Shown here: in pieces, positions 50,272-60,195 of the stretch
Layout of the letters: every line of letters starts with the position of its first letter
Position numbering within the stretch: position 1 is the first letter of the stretch
Source of the DNA: DASRSS01 sp963799045
GTDB taxonomy: Bacteria > Actinomycetota > Actinomycetes > Mycobacteriales > Jatrophihabitantaceae
Direction: 5' to 3'
DNA length: 64,000 nt
NCBI GenBank assembly: GCA_963799045.1
Contig: CAWCVN010000004.1
Location: 310,001-374,000 of the forward strand
Position numbers and translations under genes: made by a program
The notes under the pieces: model-generated
Databases searched by the model: none
Seen by the model: only the letters and a program-made list of their open reading frames with translations
What the model was told of the DNA's origin: nothing

Positions 50272-50771
50272 CTACCAGCCGTTGCCGTGGCCGTTGCCGT
50301 TGCCGTGGCCGTTGCCGTGGCCGTGGCTGCGCCCGTTGGCGGGGTGCCCGTTGGCGGGGTGCCGTTGGCGGGTCGTCGGCCCGCCTTCCCCGGCCGGGCG
50401 AGACGCACGGGCACGTGCGCCCAGACCTGCTTGCCGGTGCCGTGCCGCCGGGATCCCCACCCGTCGGTCAGCAGCTCGACGATGTGCAACCCGCGGCCGC
50501 CCGGGTCCGTTGCGCTCGGCGAGCGCGGCTCGGGGGGACGGGGCTGGGGTCGCACACCCGGACGGTGACGCCCTGGGCCTCGATGGTCCAGTCGACATCC
50601 AGGCCGAGATCGTCTTTGGCCACCGTGTGCCGCACCGCGTTGCCGACCAGCTCGCTGGCCACGAGCACGACCTCGTCGACGGACTCGCGGGGCGAGCTCG
50701 TGCCGGACGAGATCGTCCTTGAGTTCGCGCCGGACGAGGGCAGCGCTATGCGTGTCATGCGGTACACGCAT
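50272..50771 (-). CDS. RsbW-like ATP-binding protein (HATPase) with Gly/His/Asn tail
   Basis: About 165 residues, two or three shifts (near 50690, 50540 and possibly 50370). It begins with an Arg-rich helix (AALVRRELKDDLVRHELAP), then the N-box VLVASELVGNAVRHT, DWTIEAQGVTVRVCD, and the G-box GRGLHIVELLTDGWG. Such proteins act as anti-sigma factor kinases or signalling ATPases. The C-terminus ends in HGHGNGHGNG repeats encoded by a GCCGTT/GCCGTG microsatellite. It starts ATG 50771 with GGAAGGGG upstream, and ends 3 bases from the convergent gdh stop. Confidence 0.78.
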
Positions 50772-50864
50772 TGCGTCCCCTTCCCGGGCTCACCGCCGCT
50801 CTCGCGGCCTCACCGCCGTGTTACCCCTGGCTGTGTACGCGATAACTGAGGTGGGCCCGGCCCC

Positions 50865-51777
50865 TCATCGGCGCAGCTGGTCGAGCACCTGTGCCGGACG
50901 GTTCGTGATGATCGTGTCCACTCCCAGACCTACCACATATGCGACATCTTCGGGGCTCGTCGACCGTCCACACGAAGACGGGGTGCCCGCGTGCGTGGGC
51001 GCGCTCGACCAGCTCGGGATCGGTGTGCAGCAGCTTCAACCCCGGGCCGGCGATCGGCACCCACGCCGGCAGCAACAGGCGCTCGGGGCGCGGGTGCCGG
51101 CCGAGGAACAGCCGTTCCATCAGCAGCACGGTCGGCACGTCCGGCGCCAGCAGCTTGACCCGCCGCAGCGCGGTCGGGGCGAAGCTCATCACGATCACGG
51201 GGTTGTCCAGCACGGCCGGCTCGCGCAGCGAGCGCGGCGGGCCCGGGGCGCCCGGCCCAGCCGAAGCGCGCCAGCAGCTCGACCAGCTCCTTCTCGACCA
51301 GCCCGCCGTAGCGGGTCGGGTGCTTGGTCTCGATCAGCAGCCGGACTGGCCGCTCGGCGTCGTGCACCAGGGCGAGCAGGCGTTCGAGGGTGAGCACGCC
51401 GCCGTCCTCGCTGAGCCGGTCCGGGGAGACGCCGACGAGGTACGGCGAGTCGTCGACCAGCGGTCGGCCGGCCCGGGCAGCTCGCCGTGCCAGGAGCTGA
51501 AGTCCATCGCGGCCAGCTGTTGCAGGTCGAGTTCGCTGACGATGCCGCTGGCGTCCGAGGTGCGGTTAACGGTGCGGTCGTGGACGCAGACCAGGTGCCC
51601 GTCGCGGGTCAGCCGGACGTCGCATTCGAGCGCGTCGGCGCCGGAGTCGATGGCGGCGACGTAGGCGGCGAGGGTGTGTTCGGCGGCGCCGAAGGAGGCA
51701 CCGCGGTGCGCGACGACCATCGGCCGCTCCGGCGGGATTACCGGAGCGCGCGGCGCGCGGGGTCTCACAACTCCCAT
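50865..51777 (-). CDS. glycerophosphodiester phosphodiesterase
   Basis: About 302 residues, shifts near 51475, 51262 and 50945. Catalytic motifs of the GDPD TIM barrel are present: MVVAHRGASFGAAEHTLAAY, GADALECDVRLTRDGHLVCV and HDRTVNRTSDASGIVSELDL, followed by VRLLIETKHPTRYGGLV, NPVIVMSFAPTALRRVKLLA, GHPVFVWTVDEP and the closing DTIITNRPAQVLDQL. It hydrolyses glycerophosphodiesters to glycerol 3-phosphate. No signal peptide, so cytosolic. It follows rhodanese in the same direction after 35 bases. Confidence 0.87.
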
Positions 51778-51812
51778 TGTGACGGGGGCGGCGCCGGTTA
51801 CGGCGTAGCCAC

Positions 51813-52162
51813 TCAGCCGACGCGCGGCGAGCCGTCGGGGCTGACCACGGGGCTACCGGCGCGGCCCGAGCCACCCAGTCGTTCATGCCCCCGGCGATGT
51901 TGACGGCGTCGAAGCCGTTGCCGATCAGCCAGGCGGCCACGTGCGCCGAGCGGCCGCCCATGGCGCACACGACGTAGATGCGCCGGTCGGCCGGGATGCG
52001 GCCCGGCTCGTGGGACACCGTGGCCGGAACGCTGTTCATCGGGACGTGCACGGCGCCGTCGATGTGGCCGTCCTGCCACTCGTGCGGTTCGCGGACGTCG
52101 AGCAGGAAGGCGTCCTCGGGCAGCTGGTCAACGCCCACCGTGGGCACGTCGAAAGGATTCAC
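51813..52162 (-). CDS. rhodanese-like sulfurtransferase domain protein
   Basis: About 115 residues, a single rhodanese domain: AFLLDVREPHEWQDGHIDGA, HVPMNSVPATV, IYVVCAMGGRSAHVAAWLIG with the active Cys in CAMGGRS, and FDAVNIAGGMNDWV. One inserted base near 51860 puts the uncorrected frame through the normal end; removing it gives a stop at 51813. GTG 52162 has a TAACCT box 8 bases upstream (52171-52176). Confidence 0.85.
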
Positions 52163-52170
52163 GCTGCTCT

Positions 52171-52176
52171 AGGTTA
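52171..52176 (-). promoter_or_regulatory. -10 box of a probable leaderless rhodanese transcript
   Basis: TAACCT on the minus strand, 8 bases before GTG 52162, no ribosome site between. Confidence 0.45.
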
Positions 52177-52199
52177 CGGAACCCCCCCATCTTCCCCGA

Positions 52200-52256
52200 C
52201 CTTGTGCAGTGCAGGGTCACAGGAGGGGCCGGATTACGGCCCTGGACTGCACAAGG
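52200..52256. terminator. 17-bp inverted repeat after the Fpg/Nei gene
   Basis: CCTTGTGCAGTGCAGGG at 52200-52216 pairs with CCCTGGACTGCACAAGG at 52240-52256 with one mismatch and a 23-base loop. It begins 7 bases past the Fpg/Nei stop and is probably its terminator. Confidence 0.6.
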
Positions 52257-52262
52257 AGGGAG

Positions 52263-53132
52263 TTACTTGATCAGTTTGGACAGGCGGCGGTCGGCGAGTT
52301 CGCGGCCTCCGGTCTGGCAGGTCGGGCAGTACTGGAAGCTCCGGTCGGCGAAGGACACCGACCCGATCGTGTCGCCGCACACCGGGCAGGGCAGCCCGCC
52401 GCGCGCGTGCACGCGCAGGCCGCTGCGCTTCTCGCCCTTCAGGGTCGCCGCCTTCTGCCCGACCGAGCGCGCGACGGCGTCGGTGAGCACCGACCGGATC
52501 GCCGCGTGCAGCCGCGCGATCTCCTCCGCGGTCAGCGTCGCGGTGTTCTTGAACGGCGACAGCCGGGCCGTGTGCAGGATCTCGTCGGAGTACGCGTTGC
52601 CGATGCCGGCGAGCACGCCCTGATCGGTGAGGGCGCGTTTGAGCTGCGCGCGCTGCGTGCCCAGCCGCCCGGCGAGCGTGTCGACGTCGACCGCGAGCGC
52701 GTCCGGGCCGAGCCGCGCGATGCCCGGCACCTCCTGCGGCTCGCGGACGAGGTAGATGGCCAGCCGCTTCTGCGTCCCCGCCTCGGTGAGGTCGAAGCCG
52801 GGCGCGGCCGCGCCGTCGTCCGGCGACAGGTGCACCCGCAGCGCGATCGGTCCGCGGCCGGGCTTCGGCGGCGCGGCCGGCAGCGCGTCGCGCCAGTGCA
52901 GCCAGCCGGCGCGCGAGAGGTGCGCTATCAGGTGCGCGCCGCCGAACTCCAGCGCGAGGAACTTGCCGTGGCGGGCGGCGCCGCTGACCATCTCGCCGGT
53001 GAGCGCGCTCAGCGGCGGGTCGAACGTCTTCACCGCGCTGAACGACGCGACGTCGACGCGCATGACCGCGCGCTGGACCGCGTGCTCGCGCAAGAACGAC
53101 GCGAGCGCCTCGATCTCGGGCAGCTCCGGCAC
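52263..53132 (-). CDS. Fpg/Nei family DNA glycosylase
   Basis: 289 residues starting GTG 53132. The mature N-terminus PELPEIEAL gives the catalytic Pro and Glu. The helix-two-turn-helix region is DQGVLAGIGNAYSDEILHTA and the C-terminal zinc finger is CPVCGDTIG with CPTCQT. It removes oxidised bases from DNA and nicks the strand. It resembles the second actinobacterial Fpg/Nei group more than canonical MutM; substrate range is not readable. A TACGCT box lies 6 bases before the start. Confidence 0.9.
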   Translation of the reverse strand: MPELPEIEALASFLREHAVQRAVMRVDVASFSAVKTFDPPLSALTGEMVSGAARHGKFLALEFGGAHLIAHLSRAGWLHWRDALPAAPPKPGRGPIALRVHLSPDDGAAAPGFDLTEAGTQKRLAIYLVREPQEVPGIARLGPDALAVDVDTLAGRLGTQRAQLKRALTDQGVLAGIGNAYSDEILHTARLSPFKNTATLTAEEIARLHAAIRSVLTDAVARSVGQKAATLKGEKRSGLRVHARGGLPCPVCGDTIGSVSFADRSFQYCPTCQTGGRELADRRLSKLIK

Positions 53133-53138
53133 GAGACG

Positions 53139-53144
53139 AGCGTA
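53139..53144 (-). promoter_or_regulatory. -10 box of a probable leaderless Fpg/Nei transcript
   Basis: TACGCT on the minus strand, 6 bases before GTG 53132. The next 190 bases upstream show no gene; a short hairpin (CCCCCC, GGGGG) lies near 53195. Confidence 0.5.
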
Positions 53145-53333
53145 ACGAGGACCGCCATGTCGACGGCGGGTCGGAAGGGAGACAATTTAGGCGCCCCCCA
53201 ACATCGGGGGTGCTGCTGGGAGGCGCTGTCGATCACGCTACGCGGGTAACGGCGGCTCGGCATCACCCAGAACGGTAAGAGGCAGAACGCTTCACTGGGC
53301 GCCTATACCGGACACTTCGTCACGTGCGTGGGT

Positions 53334-55050
53334 TCAGTGGCAGCTCGCGTCGTGCAGGGTGACCGACAGCGGGCGCACCAGCGGCTGGTGCAGCACGATC
53401 GGCGTGCCCTTCGCGGCGGGCTCGCTCAGGTGCAGCACGACGGTGCGGGTGGTCCCGCGCGGCAGTTCGACGTCGACGGTGTACAGCGGATGGCCGGTCT
53501 GCACGCCGACGGTCGCGGTGCTGGGCGAGCCGTTCACGGTCACCGAGTGCAGCTGCGCGCCGTCGGTGGCCAGGTAGCTGACCTCGAGGCGGTTGTCCCC
53601 GGGCTTGGTGGGGTAGGCGTGCCGGTCGCTGCGGGCGGTGACGTAGGTCGACAGGCCGCTGGCGGGCGCGTTGTTGGTCAGCGCGATCGTCACCGTCACC
53701 TGCCGGGTGGATCCGCAGCCGGAGCGTTGCCAGGTCAGCGAACGGTCCAGGTAGTAGTCGAGCTTGTTGCCGCCGTCGTTGACGATCGACAGCCCGACGT
53801 AGGGGGCGGAGGTGTCCGGGATGATGCCCGATACCGAGGTGTCGGCCAGGTCGGCCTCGATCTTGGGGTCGGCGCTGTAGATCAGTAGCCGGCGCTGCCC
53901 GGCCGCGCGCCCGGCCGCCTTGACCAGCGCCTTGGTGTCGCCGTGCGCGTTGAGCACCGTGGTCGCGGCGGCGTGGGCGGCCTCGAGCAGGTACTGCTTG
54001 CGGGCCTGGATCATCCGCAGGCTCAGCCCGGGGAACTTCTCGTAGACCGTGCTCTGGGTCAAGGCGACGACGTTGGCCGCGGACAGCTGGCCGCCGCCGG
54101 GCAGCGGTGCCGGGCCGGTCACGGCCAGCAGGTAGCTCAGGGCGGTGGGGTCGACGGCGATCGCGCCGTCGAGGCGCTGGCCGCTGTAGGTGTGCCACAT
54201 CGCCAGCCAGATCTGCGCGGCGTACGGAAAGTTCGGGCTGAGGTTGCTGTTGCGGTAGTCGCTGGTCGTGTTGGCGCCGTCGTAGAGGTGGGCGTAGTCG
54301 GGGCCGAAGTTGACGTCGGTGTGCAGCAGGCCGTGTGAGAGCAGCGTGCCGTCGCTTTCGAACCGGTCGAAGTGCAGCTTGCCGCCGGTGGCCGAGACGA
54401 TCGCGAACGCGCCGGGCAGCCCGCCGGTGCCGCGGGCCTCGGCCTCGTTCTGGAACGCGACGAAGTAGCGCTGCGTGCCGTGCTGTCCGAGCATCGTGGG
54501 CAGCACCTGGGCGGCGACGTCGGCCGTGTGCAGGGTGTTGCCGAGGCTGCCCAGCTGCCCGGCCAGGTCCGCGCGGGCGGAGTCGACGGCCGACAGCCAG
54601 GTGTGCGCCGGCAGCGTGTCGATGTGCGTGCTGACGGCCCGCATCACCGTGTCGGCGCCGTGCAGTTCCGGCGCGACCGCGGCGATCGGGGCCAGGCGCA
54701 CCGTGCCGTCGGAGGAGCGCAGCGTGGCCGGGTCCAGGCGCTGGGCGGCGTCGATGGCGGCCGGCAGCACCTGCCGGCCCAGCGTGTCGATCGCGGCGGT
54801 GATGCCGCGGACGGTCTTGAACGGCGCCGCCGCCGGGCAGCGCGGCCGTCAGCGCCCACGCCGGTCCGGTGGTCAGCGAGTGCGCGCGGGCGGCGTGCTG
54901 GGCCAGCAGCCGGGCGGTCTGGCGCGCGGCGTCGACGTTGCCGTCGGTGAGCTGGCTGCGCAGCGTGTGCACCTCGGTGCGGGCGGTGTTCAGCTCGGCG
55001 CGGGCCAGCAGCCCGGTGACCAGCAGCCAGAGCGCGCCGGCGCCCACCAC
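53334..55050 (-). CDS. DUF4012 membrane-anchored extracellular protein
   Basis: At least 570 residues, one shift near 54835. From GTG 55050 it runs through the second half of a membrane helix (VGAGALWLLVTGLLARAEL); the helix and an Arg/Lys-rich stretch extend upstream in the same frame (RKIAKRRRLRWALIAAGAVV) without an ATG or GTG, so the real start is upstream and hidden. The DUF4012 core shows QRYFVAFQNEAEARGTGGLP, GAFAIVS, LDGAIAVDPTALSYLLAVTG and VYEKFPGLSLRMIQARKQYL. The family occurs in exopolysaccharide loci of actinobacteria; function unknown. Confidence 0.82.
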
Positions 55051-55093
55051 GGCGCCGGCCGCGATCAGTGCCCAGCGCAGGCGGCGCCGCTTC

Positions 55094-55145
55094 GCGATCT
55101 TCCTGCGCCGGGCGCGCCGGGGCGCGACACCTGCAGGAAGATTGC
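55094..55145. repeat. inverted repeat GCGATCTTCCTGC (copy A)
   Basis: GCGATCTTCCTGC at 55094-55106 pairs with GCAGGAAGATTGC at 55133-55145 (one mismatch). It sits between the LAXTG protein stop (55169) and DUF4012. The same arms recur at 59235-59286. Probably a terminator-like hairpin. Confidence 0.7.
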
Positions 55146-55168
55146 CGGTTGGATCGGGCGGCGGGATG

Positions 55169-55691
55169 TCAGGCAGCGGCGTTGCGGCGCCGGCCGGCGA
55201 GCAGCATCAGGCCGCCGCCGACGAGCAGCACCAGGCCCAGCGACGCGATGCCGATGACCGCGACACCGGTGCTGGCCAGACCGCCGGAGCTGCTGCTACC
55301 GGTTCCCGCGGCGGTCGAGCAGTTGCCGCCGATGCACAGCGGGACCGACGACGGACACGCCCGAGGTCTCGCCGGTGGCGATGATCGTGTGCGAGCCGCT
55401 GACGCCGGCGGGCAGCGTGACCGTCGTGCTGAAGTTGCCGGCGGAGTCGGCGCGCGCCGTGCCGAGGTTGTACGGGGCCGAGTGCAGGACGAGGTCGACG
55501 AGCTCGTTGGGGTCATAGCCCGAGCCGCTCACCGTGTCCGTGCCGCCGACGGACGGCGTGGTGTTGCTGACGCCGGTGGTGGGCTGGTTGGAGTAGGGGG
55601 CTGCGTTGGCCGAGGTCGCGAACGAGATCGCTGCCGCGAGCACGGCGATCACCCCGACGACGGCTGCGATGGTGCGCTTGCTGACTGACAT
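55169..55691 (-). CDS. sortase-anchored surface protein with LAXTG signal
   Basis: About 173 residues, one shift near 55350. A signal peptide (RTIAAVVGVIAVLAAAISFA, cleavage after ANA) is followed by an Ig-like domain of about 80 residues (VSGSGYDPNELVDLVLHSAP, FSTTVTLPAGVSGSHTIIAT). A sorting signal ends it: LASTG, then VAVIGIASLGLVLLVGGGLM and RRR. LAXTG is recognised by class E sortases of high-GC Gram-positives. The protein would be linked to the wall. No sortase gene is in the window. The 182 bases before it hold no gene. Confidence 0.82.
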
Positions 55692-55873
55692 TGCCTGCTC
55701 CCTGCCGTTGAGCTGCCCTTGCGCTCTTTCTTGCCTGGTCGATCCTCGCTGCGGTCACGGTGGGCGCAAACCACCCGATGCGACCATACCGATGTTGCCG
55801 GTGATGCGGAAGTCGCAGCGAGGGTCGAACACACGCCGAGTCTTGCATTCGGCCGAATCGGGCCAAATCTGAG

Positions 55874-57432
55874 CTAGTAGGCACCCTTCCTGGTGAGCAC
55901 GGTGTACACGGTCTTGGCCAGGATGCTCAGGTCCAGGCCCAGGCTCCAGTTCTCCACGTAATACAGGTCCAGCCGCACCGAGTCGTCCCAGGACAGGTCC
56001 GAGCGGCCGCTGACCTGCCACAGCCCGGTCAGCCCGGGACGCACGAGCAGCCGGCGGCGCGCCGAGCCGGTGTAGATCGAGTCCGCGGCGGCCAGCGGCC
56101 GCGGCCCGACCAGCGACATCCGACCGGTGAGCACGTGCACCAGCTGCGGCAACTCGTCGATGGACAGCTTGCGGATGACCCGGCCGACGGGGGTGACGCG
56201 GGGGTCCAGGCGCATCTTGAACAGCACGCCGCCGCCGTCCTGGTCGTTCTGGTCGAGGATGACCGCGCGTTGCCGGTCGGCGTCGCGGTACATCGATCGG
56301 AACTTCAGCATGGTGAACTCGGCGCCGTTCAACCCCAGCCGCACCTGCTTGTACAGCACCGGCCCGCGGCTGCTGAGCTTGATCGCGATCGCGGTGACGA
56401 GGTAGATCGGCACCGCGACCAGGAACAGCAGGAAGCCGCCGACGACGTCCAGCGAGCGCTTGAGCAGGCGGGGCAGCCGGCCCAGCTGCGGCTGGTCCAG
56501 CCACACCAGTGGCAGGCCCTCGACCGGGCTGACGTGCACGCGCGGGCCGGCGATCTCGGTCAGCGCCGGCGCGATCACCAGGCCGCGCCGGGTGCCTTCC
56601 AGCTGCCAGCCCAGCTCGCGGACCGCGACCGGGCCGAGGCCGCCGCTGGTGACGGCGATGACGTCGGCGTCGATCCGCTCGGCCGCGCGGGCGGCGTCGC
56701 CGAGCCTGCCGACCACCGGCACGCCCGGCGCCAGCTGCGCGCCCGATCGGGCAGGTCGTCGGCGCAGACGGCCGCGACGCGCAGGCCCGCGCCGCTGGCG
56801 CGCTCGGTGACGTCGAGCAGGTGCCGCGCGGCCTCGGCGGTGCCGACGACGAGGATGCGGTGTATCCAGTCGTGCCGCTCGCGGCGGGCGTGCACGTAGC
56901 GGCGCACCGCCAGGCGTTCGAGCAGGATCAGCATCACGCCGACCGGGATCACGCCGACGACGAACCCGCGCGCGAGCTGGGTCTTGGTGGCGTAGCAGAC
57001 GATGGCCAGCGCGCTGAGGGTGATCGCGCTGGCGCGCAGCACCCGCTTGGCCTCTTCGGGGCCGGTGGCCAGGTGCCGGACCTCGTAGCCGCCGGCGTTC
57101 TGCACCGCGATCACCCAGCCCAGCGACAGCAGCCCGCCGACGCCGAGGTAGCTGAGGGCCTGGGTCGACTTGGCCTCCAGCAGGCCGAAGCGCAGCTCGT
57201 AACCGACGATCGTCGCGACGATCATGCAGCACAGGTCCAGGGTGACCAGCGCGATCCGGTAGCGCACCATCCACAGCGGCTGTGCGGCGCCCGCCGGGTC
57301 GCCGGTGCCGACGCGCCGGTCAGCAACGGTTCGGGGGATGCGGGCTCGGCGGGCATGATCGTCGCGGGCGCAGCGGTGCCGTCGAGCCGGGGGTTCTCCC
57401 GGCTCGACGGTGGAACGCAGCGCGTCGGGCAC
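55874..57432 (-). CDS. polyprenyl-phosphate sugar-1-phosphate transferase (WbaP/exopolysaccharide family)
   Basis: About 518 residues, one shift near 56745. Four N-terminal helices (LVTLDLCCMIVATIVGYELR, VVGVIPVGVMLILLERLAVR) lead to a CoA-binding-like domain (HRILVVGTAEAARHLLDV) and the catalytic bacterial sugar transferase domain: KRSLDVVGGFLLFLVAVPIY, LYKQVRLGLNGAEFTMLKFR, VIRKLSIDELPQLVHVLTGR, MSLVGPRPL and RPGLTGLWQVSGRSDLSWDD. It transfers the first sugar phosphate onto undecaprenyl phosphate. GTG 57432 start; divergent from the kinase gene. Confidence 0.92.
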
Positions 57433-57466
57433 CGTCCCTCCCCAGGACCTCGGACTGATCGAGTCT

Positions 57467-57478
57467 TACACGGGTGTA
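57467..57478. promoter_or_regulatory. short palindrome in the divergent promoter of the exopolysaccharide genes
   Basis: TACAC-GG-GTGTA lies in the 135-base gap between the sugar transferase (left) and the kinase (right). A TATTCT box near 57532 faces the kinase. An operator role is a guess from position. Confidence 0.3.
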
Positions 57479-57567
57479 CGAAGAGTGCGACTTGGAACGG
57501 GTCGTCCGCATCTCTATCGGCAGGTGCGGGCTATTCTCGACCTGCTGGCCACGTGAGAGGCGATCCA

Positions 57568-59221
57568 TTGGAACTTCGTGACTACCTGCGGATCCTCCGC
57601 AAGGGCTGGCCACTCATCCTCGCGTTCGTCGTCATCGGCACTGCGGTCGGCATCATCCTGACGCTGGCGACAGCGAAGGTCTACCAGTCGAACGTGACCG
57701 TGTTCGTGGCGACCCAGACGACCGACAACGCCTCGAACCTCGCGCAGGGCAACACCTTCACCGAGAACCGGGTGCAGTCCTACACCGACATCGCGACCAG
57801 CCCGAAGGTCACCGACGCGGTGATCAAGAACCTCGGCCTCGGGGCTGACGAGCGACCAGCTGGCGGCGAAGATCTCCGCCGACGCGCCGCTGAACAAGGT
57901 GCTGATCAACCTGCACGTCACCGACCATCAGGCGAAGCAGGCGCAGAAGCTGGCCGCGGCGGTCGGCAAGGCGTTCATCAGCGCCGTGCAGGACACCGAG
58001 CTCACCGGCGTGAACGGCCGGCCGGTCGTCAAGCTGACCGTGATCCACCCGGCGTCGCTGCCGACGGGCCCGATCAAGCCGAACAAGCTGCTGGACGTGG
58101 GTCTCGGCCTGCTGGTCGGGTTGCTGATCGGCATCGGCGTCGTGGTGCTGCGCGACGTCCTGGACAACACGGTGAAGGGGCCGCAGGACTTCGAGGACCT
58201 CGACGTGCCCGTGCTCGGCCTGGTGCCCTTCGACAAGCGCACGCCGCGCACGCCGGTGGCCTTCCGGGGCGACCCGCACAGCGTGCGCTCGGAGGCCTAC
58301 CGGCAGCTGCGCACGAACCTGCAGTTCGTCAAGGTCGATCAGATGCCGCGGGTCATCGCGATCACCAGCGGCGTGCCGGGTGAGGGCAAGACCACCACGG
58401 CGATCAACCTGGCTGCGGCGCTGGCCGAGGCCGGTCACCGCGTGTGCCTGGTGGAGGCCGACCTGCGCCGGCCGACGATCGCCAGCACGCTGGGCCTGGT
58501 GGCCGACGTCGGCTTCACCACGGTCGTGATCGGCAAGGCCTCGGTCGAGTCGGTGCTGCAGAACGCCGGCCGGAACCTGGCGGTGCTGACCTCCGGCCCG
58601 GTGCCGCCGAACCCGAGCGAGCTGCTCGGCAGCGAGCAGGCGCGCAGCGTGATCCGGATGATCGCCGAGCACGTGGACTACGTGGTCGTGGATACCGCGC
58701 CGCTGCTGCCGGTGGCCGACGGCGCGGAGATCGCCTCGATCTGTGACGCCACGCTGATCGTGCACCACGCCGGCAAGTCGACGAAGGACCAGGCGGCGCG
58801 CTCGATCGATGCGCTGGCCAAGGTCGGCGAGCGCCCGGTGGGCGTCATCTTGAACATGATGACGAAGTCGCGCGGCAGCTATGACTACGGCTACGGCTAC
58901 TACTACAGCTACCGCCCCGAGCGCAGCCGCTCCCGTGGCCGCGCGCAGGCCGAACACCCGGCGGTGCCGCTCGCCGACGAGCGGGGCGCCCCGGGCTCGG
59001 TCGTCGATTCCGGTGCCGACGCCGAGGTGGCGACGACCGAGTTCGGTGAGCCGAGTCGCTACGAGTCCGCGACGATCAGCGCCGAGGAGTACGCGGCGAT
59101 GCGGGCCTTCGACGCCGACGACGAGCCGTTCCCGGACGGCGCCGCCCCCGAGGCCGAGGGGCCGCAGGACCGGTCGGCACCGAACGGCGGGCGGGTCTGG
59201 GACACCGAATCCCGTCGCTGA
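57568..59221 (+). CDS. Wzz/BY-kinase: polysaccharide co-polymerase and tyrosine autokinase
   Basis: About 550 residues, one shift near 57846. TTG 57568 is chosen: GAGAGG lies 7 bases upstream and the protein then starts ELRDYLRILRKGWPLIL as in its family; GTG 57553 is an alternative. Wzz domain with two membrane helices (LILAFVVIGTAVGIILTL; LLDVGLGLLVGLLIGIGVVV). Kinase domain: Walker A ITSGVPGEGKTTTAINLA (near residue 265), Walker A' CLVEADLRRP, Walker B YVVVDTAPLLPVAD. A tyrosine cluster YDYGYGYYYSY and an acidic 90-residue tail follow. It controls polysaccharide chain length by autophosphorylation. Confidence 0.92.
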
Positions 59222-59234
59222 GCCCCCTCCTGCG

Positions 59235-59286
59235 GCGATCTTCCTGCACGTGACGCGCCCAGCCGCGCCCGGCGCAGGAAGATCGC
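59235..59286. terminator. inverted repeat GCGATCTTCCTGC (copy B), terminator after the kinase gene
   Basis: GCGATCTTCCTGC at 59235-59247 and GCAGGAAGATCGC at 59274-59286 are perfectly complementary, with a 26-base G/C-rich loop, 13 bases after the kinase stop. It lies between two convergent genes. Confidence 0.7.
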
Positions 59287-59325
59287 GCAGCTAGGCAGCT
59301 AGGCAGCGAGGCAGCGAGGCAGCGG
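59287..59325 (+). repeat. 8-bp tandem repeat GCAGC(T/G)AG, five copies
   Basis: Five head-to-tail units (GCAGCTAG twice, GCAGCGAG twice, then a partial) directly follow the hairpin and end 12 bases before the rfbD stop. Such arrays are prone to slippage. Confidence 0.75.
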
Positions 59326-59337
59326 CGGGCGCGGGCG

Positions 59338-60194
59338 CTAGGCCAGTTGTGCGGCCACCGAGTCGGCCACGCCGGCCTGCCAGGTACGCGGGGGCGTCAA
59401 GCCGGCGTCGGTCCAGGCGGCCGTGGACAGCACCGACCACGCCGGGCGCGGCGCCGGGCGCGGGAAGGCGGCGGTGTCCACCGGGTGCACCCGATCCGGG
59501 TCCAGCCCGGCCACCCGGAACACCTCCTGGGCCAGCTCGAACCACGACGCCGACCCGCTGTTGACGTAGTGCAGCACCGCGCCGGTCACGGCCGAGCGGC
59601 CCAGCTCGATCAGCGCCGCGGCCAGGTCACCGGCCCAGGTGGGCGAGCCGACCTGGTCGCAGACGACGTCCACCCGCGGGCGTTGCGAGGCCAGCCGCAG
59701 CATGGTGCCGACGAAGTTCGCCCCCGGCCCGCCGTGCAGCCACGCGGTGCGCACCACGAGCGAGCGGTCCGGCAGCAGCGAGCGCACCGCCTTCTCCCCG
59801 GCCAGCTTCGAGCGCCCGTACACGGTGCGCGGGTCGGTCTGGTCCGCCGGCGTGTACGGCACCGTCGCCGTCCCGGAGAACACGTAGTCGGTCGACACGT
59901 GCAGCAGCCGCCCCGAGCCGGTGCTCAGCGCGGCGGCGAGCAGGCCGGGGCCGGACGCGTTGACCTGCGAGGCGGCCTGCGCGTCGGACTCGGCGGCGTC
60001 CACGGCGGTGTAGGCGGCGGTGTTGACGACGACGTCCGGGCGCAGCGAGTCGATCGCCTCGACCACCGCGGTCGGGTCGGTGATGTCCAGCTGGTGCTGC
60101 GACAGGGCGAGCACCTCGTCGGGGTCGATCCGGCCAGGCGCGCTTCGAGGTGGTGCGCCAGCTGCCCGCCGGCGCCGGTGATCAGCCAGCGCAC
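59338..60194 (-). CDS. rfbD: dTDP-4-dehydrorhamnose reductase
   Basis: About 284 residues, one shift near 60137. The Rossmann start WLITGAGGQLAHHLEARL, LDITDPTAVVEAIDSLRPDV, VVNTAAYTAVDAAESD, HVSTDYVFSG, the catalytic YGRSKLAGEKAV and VVRTAWLHGGPGANFVGTML identify the enzyme of the last dTDP-L-rhamnose step. GTG 60194 is 1 base after the rfbB stop, so the genes are coupled. Only the order rfbC-rfbB-rfbD is seen on this strand. Confidence 0.92.
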
Positions 60195-60195
60195 G

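Noticed and set aside
51566..51812. A longer C-terminus for the rhodanese protein
   Set aside because: The longer frame is Arg-rich junk overlapping the phosphodiesterase start; one extra base near 51860 explains it, and the corrected frame stops at 51813.
53133..53333. A small gene in the gap between Fpg/Nei and DUF4012
   Set aside because: Only short frames without ribosome sites; I see a promoter box and a weak C/G hairpin, nothing else.
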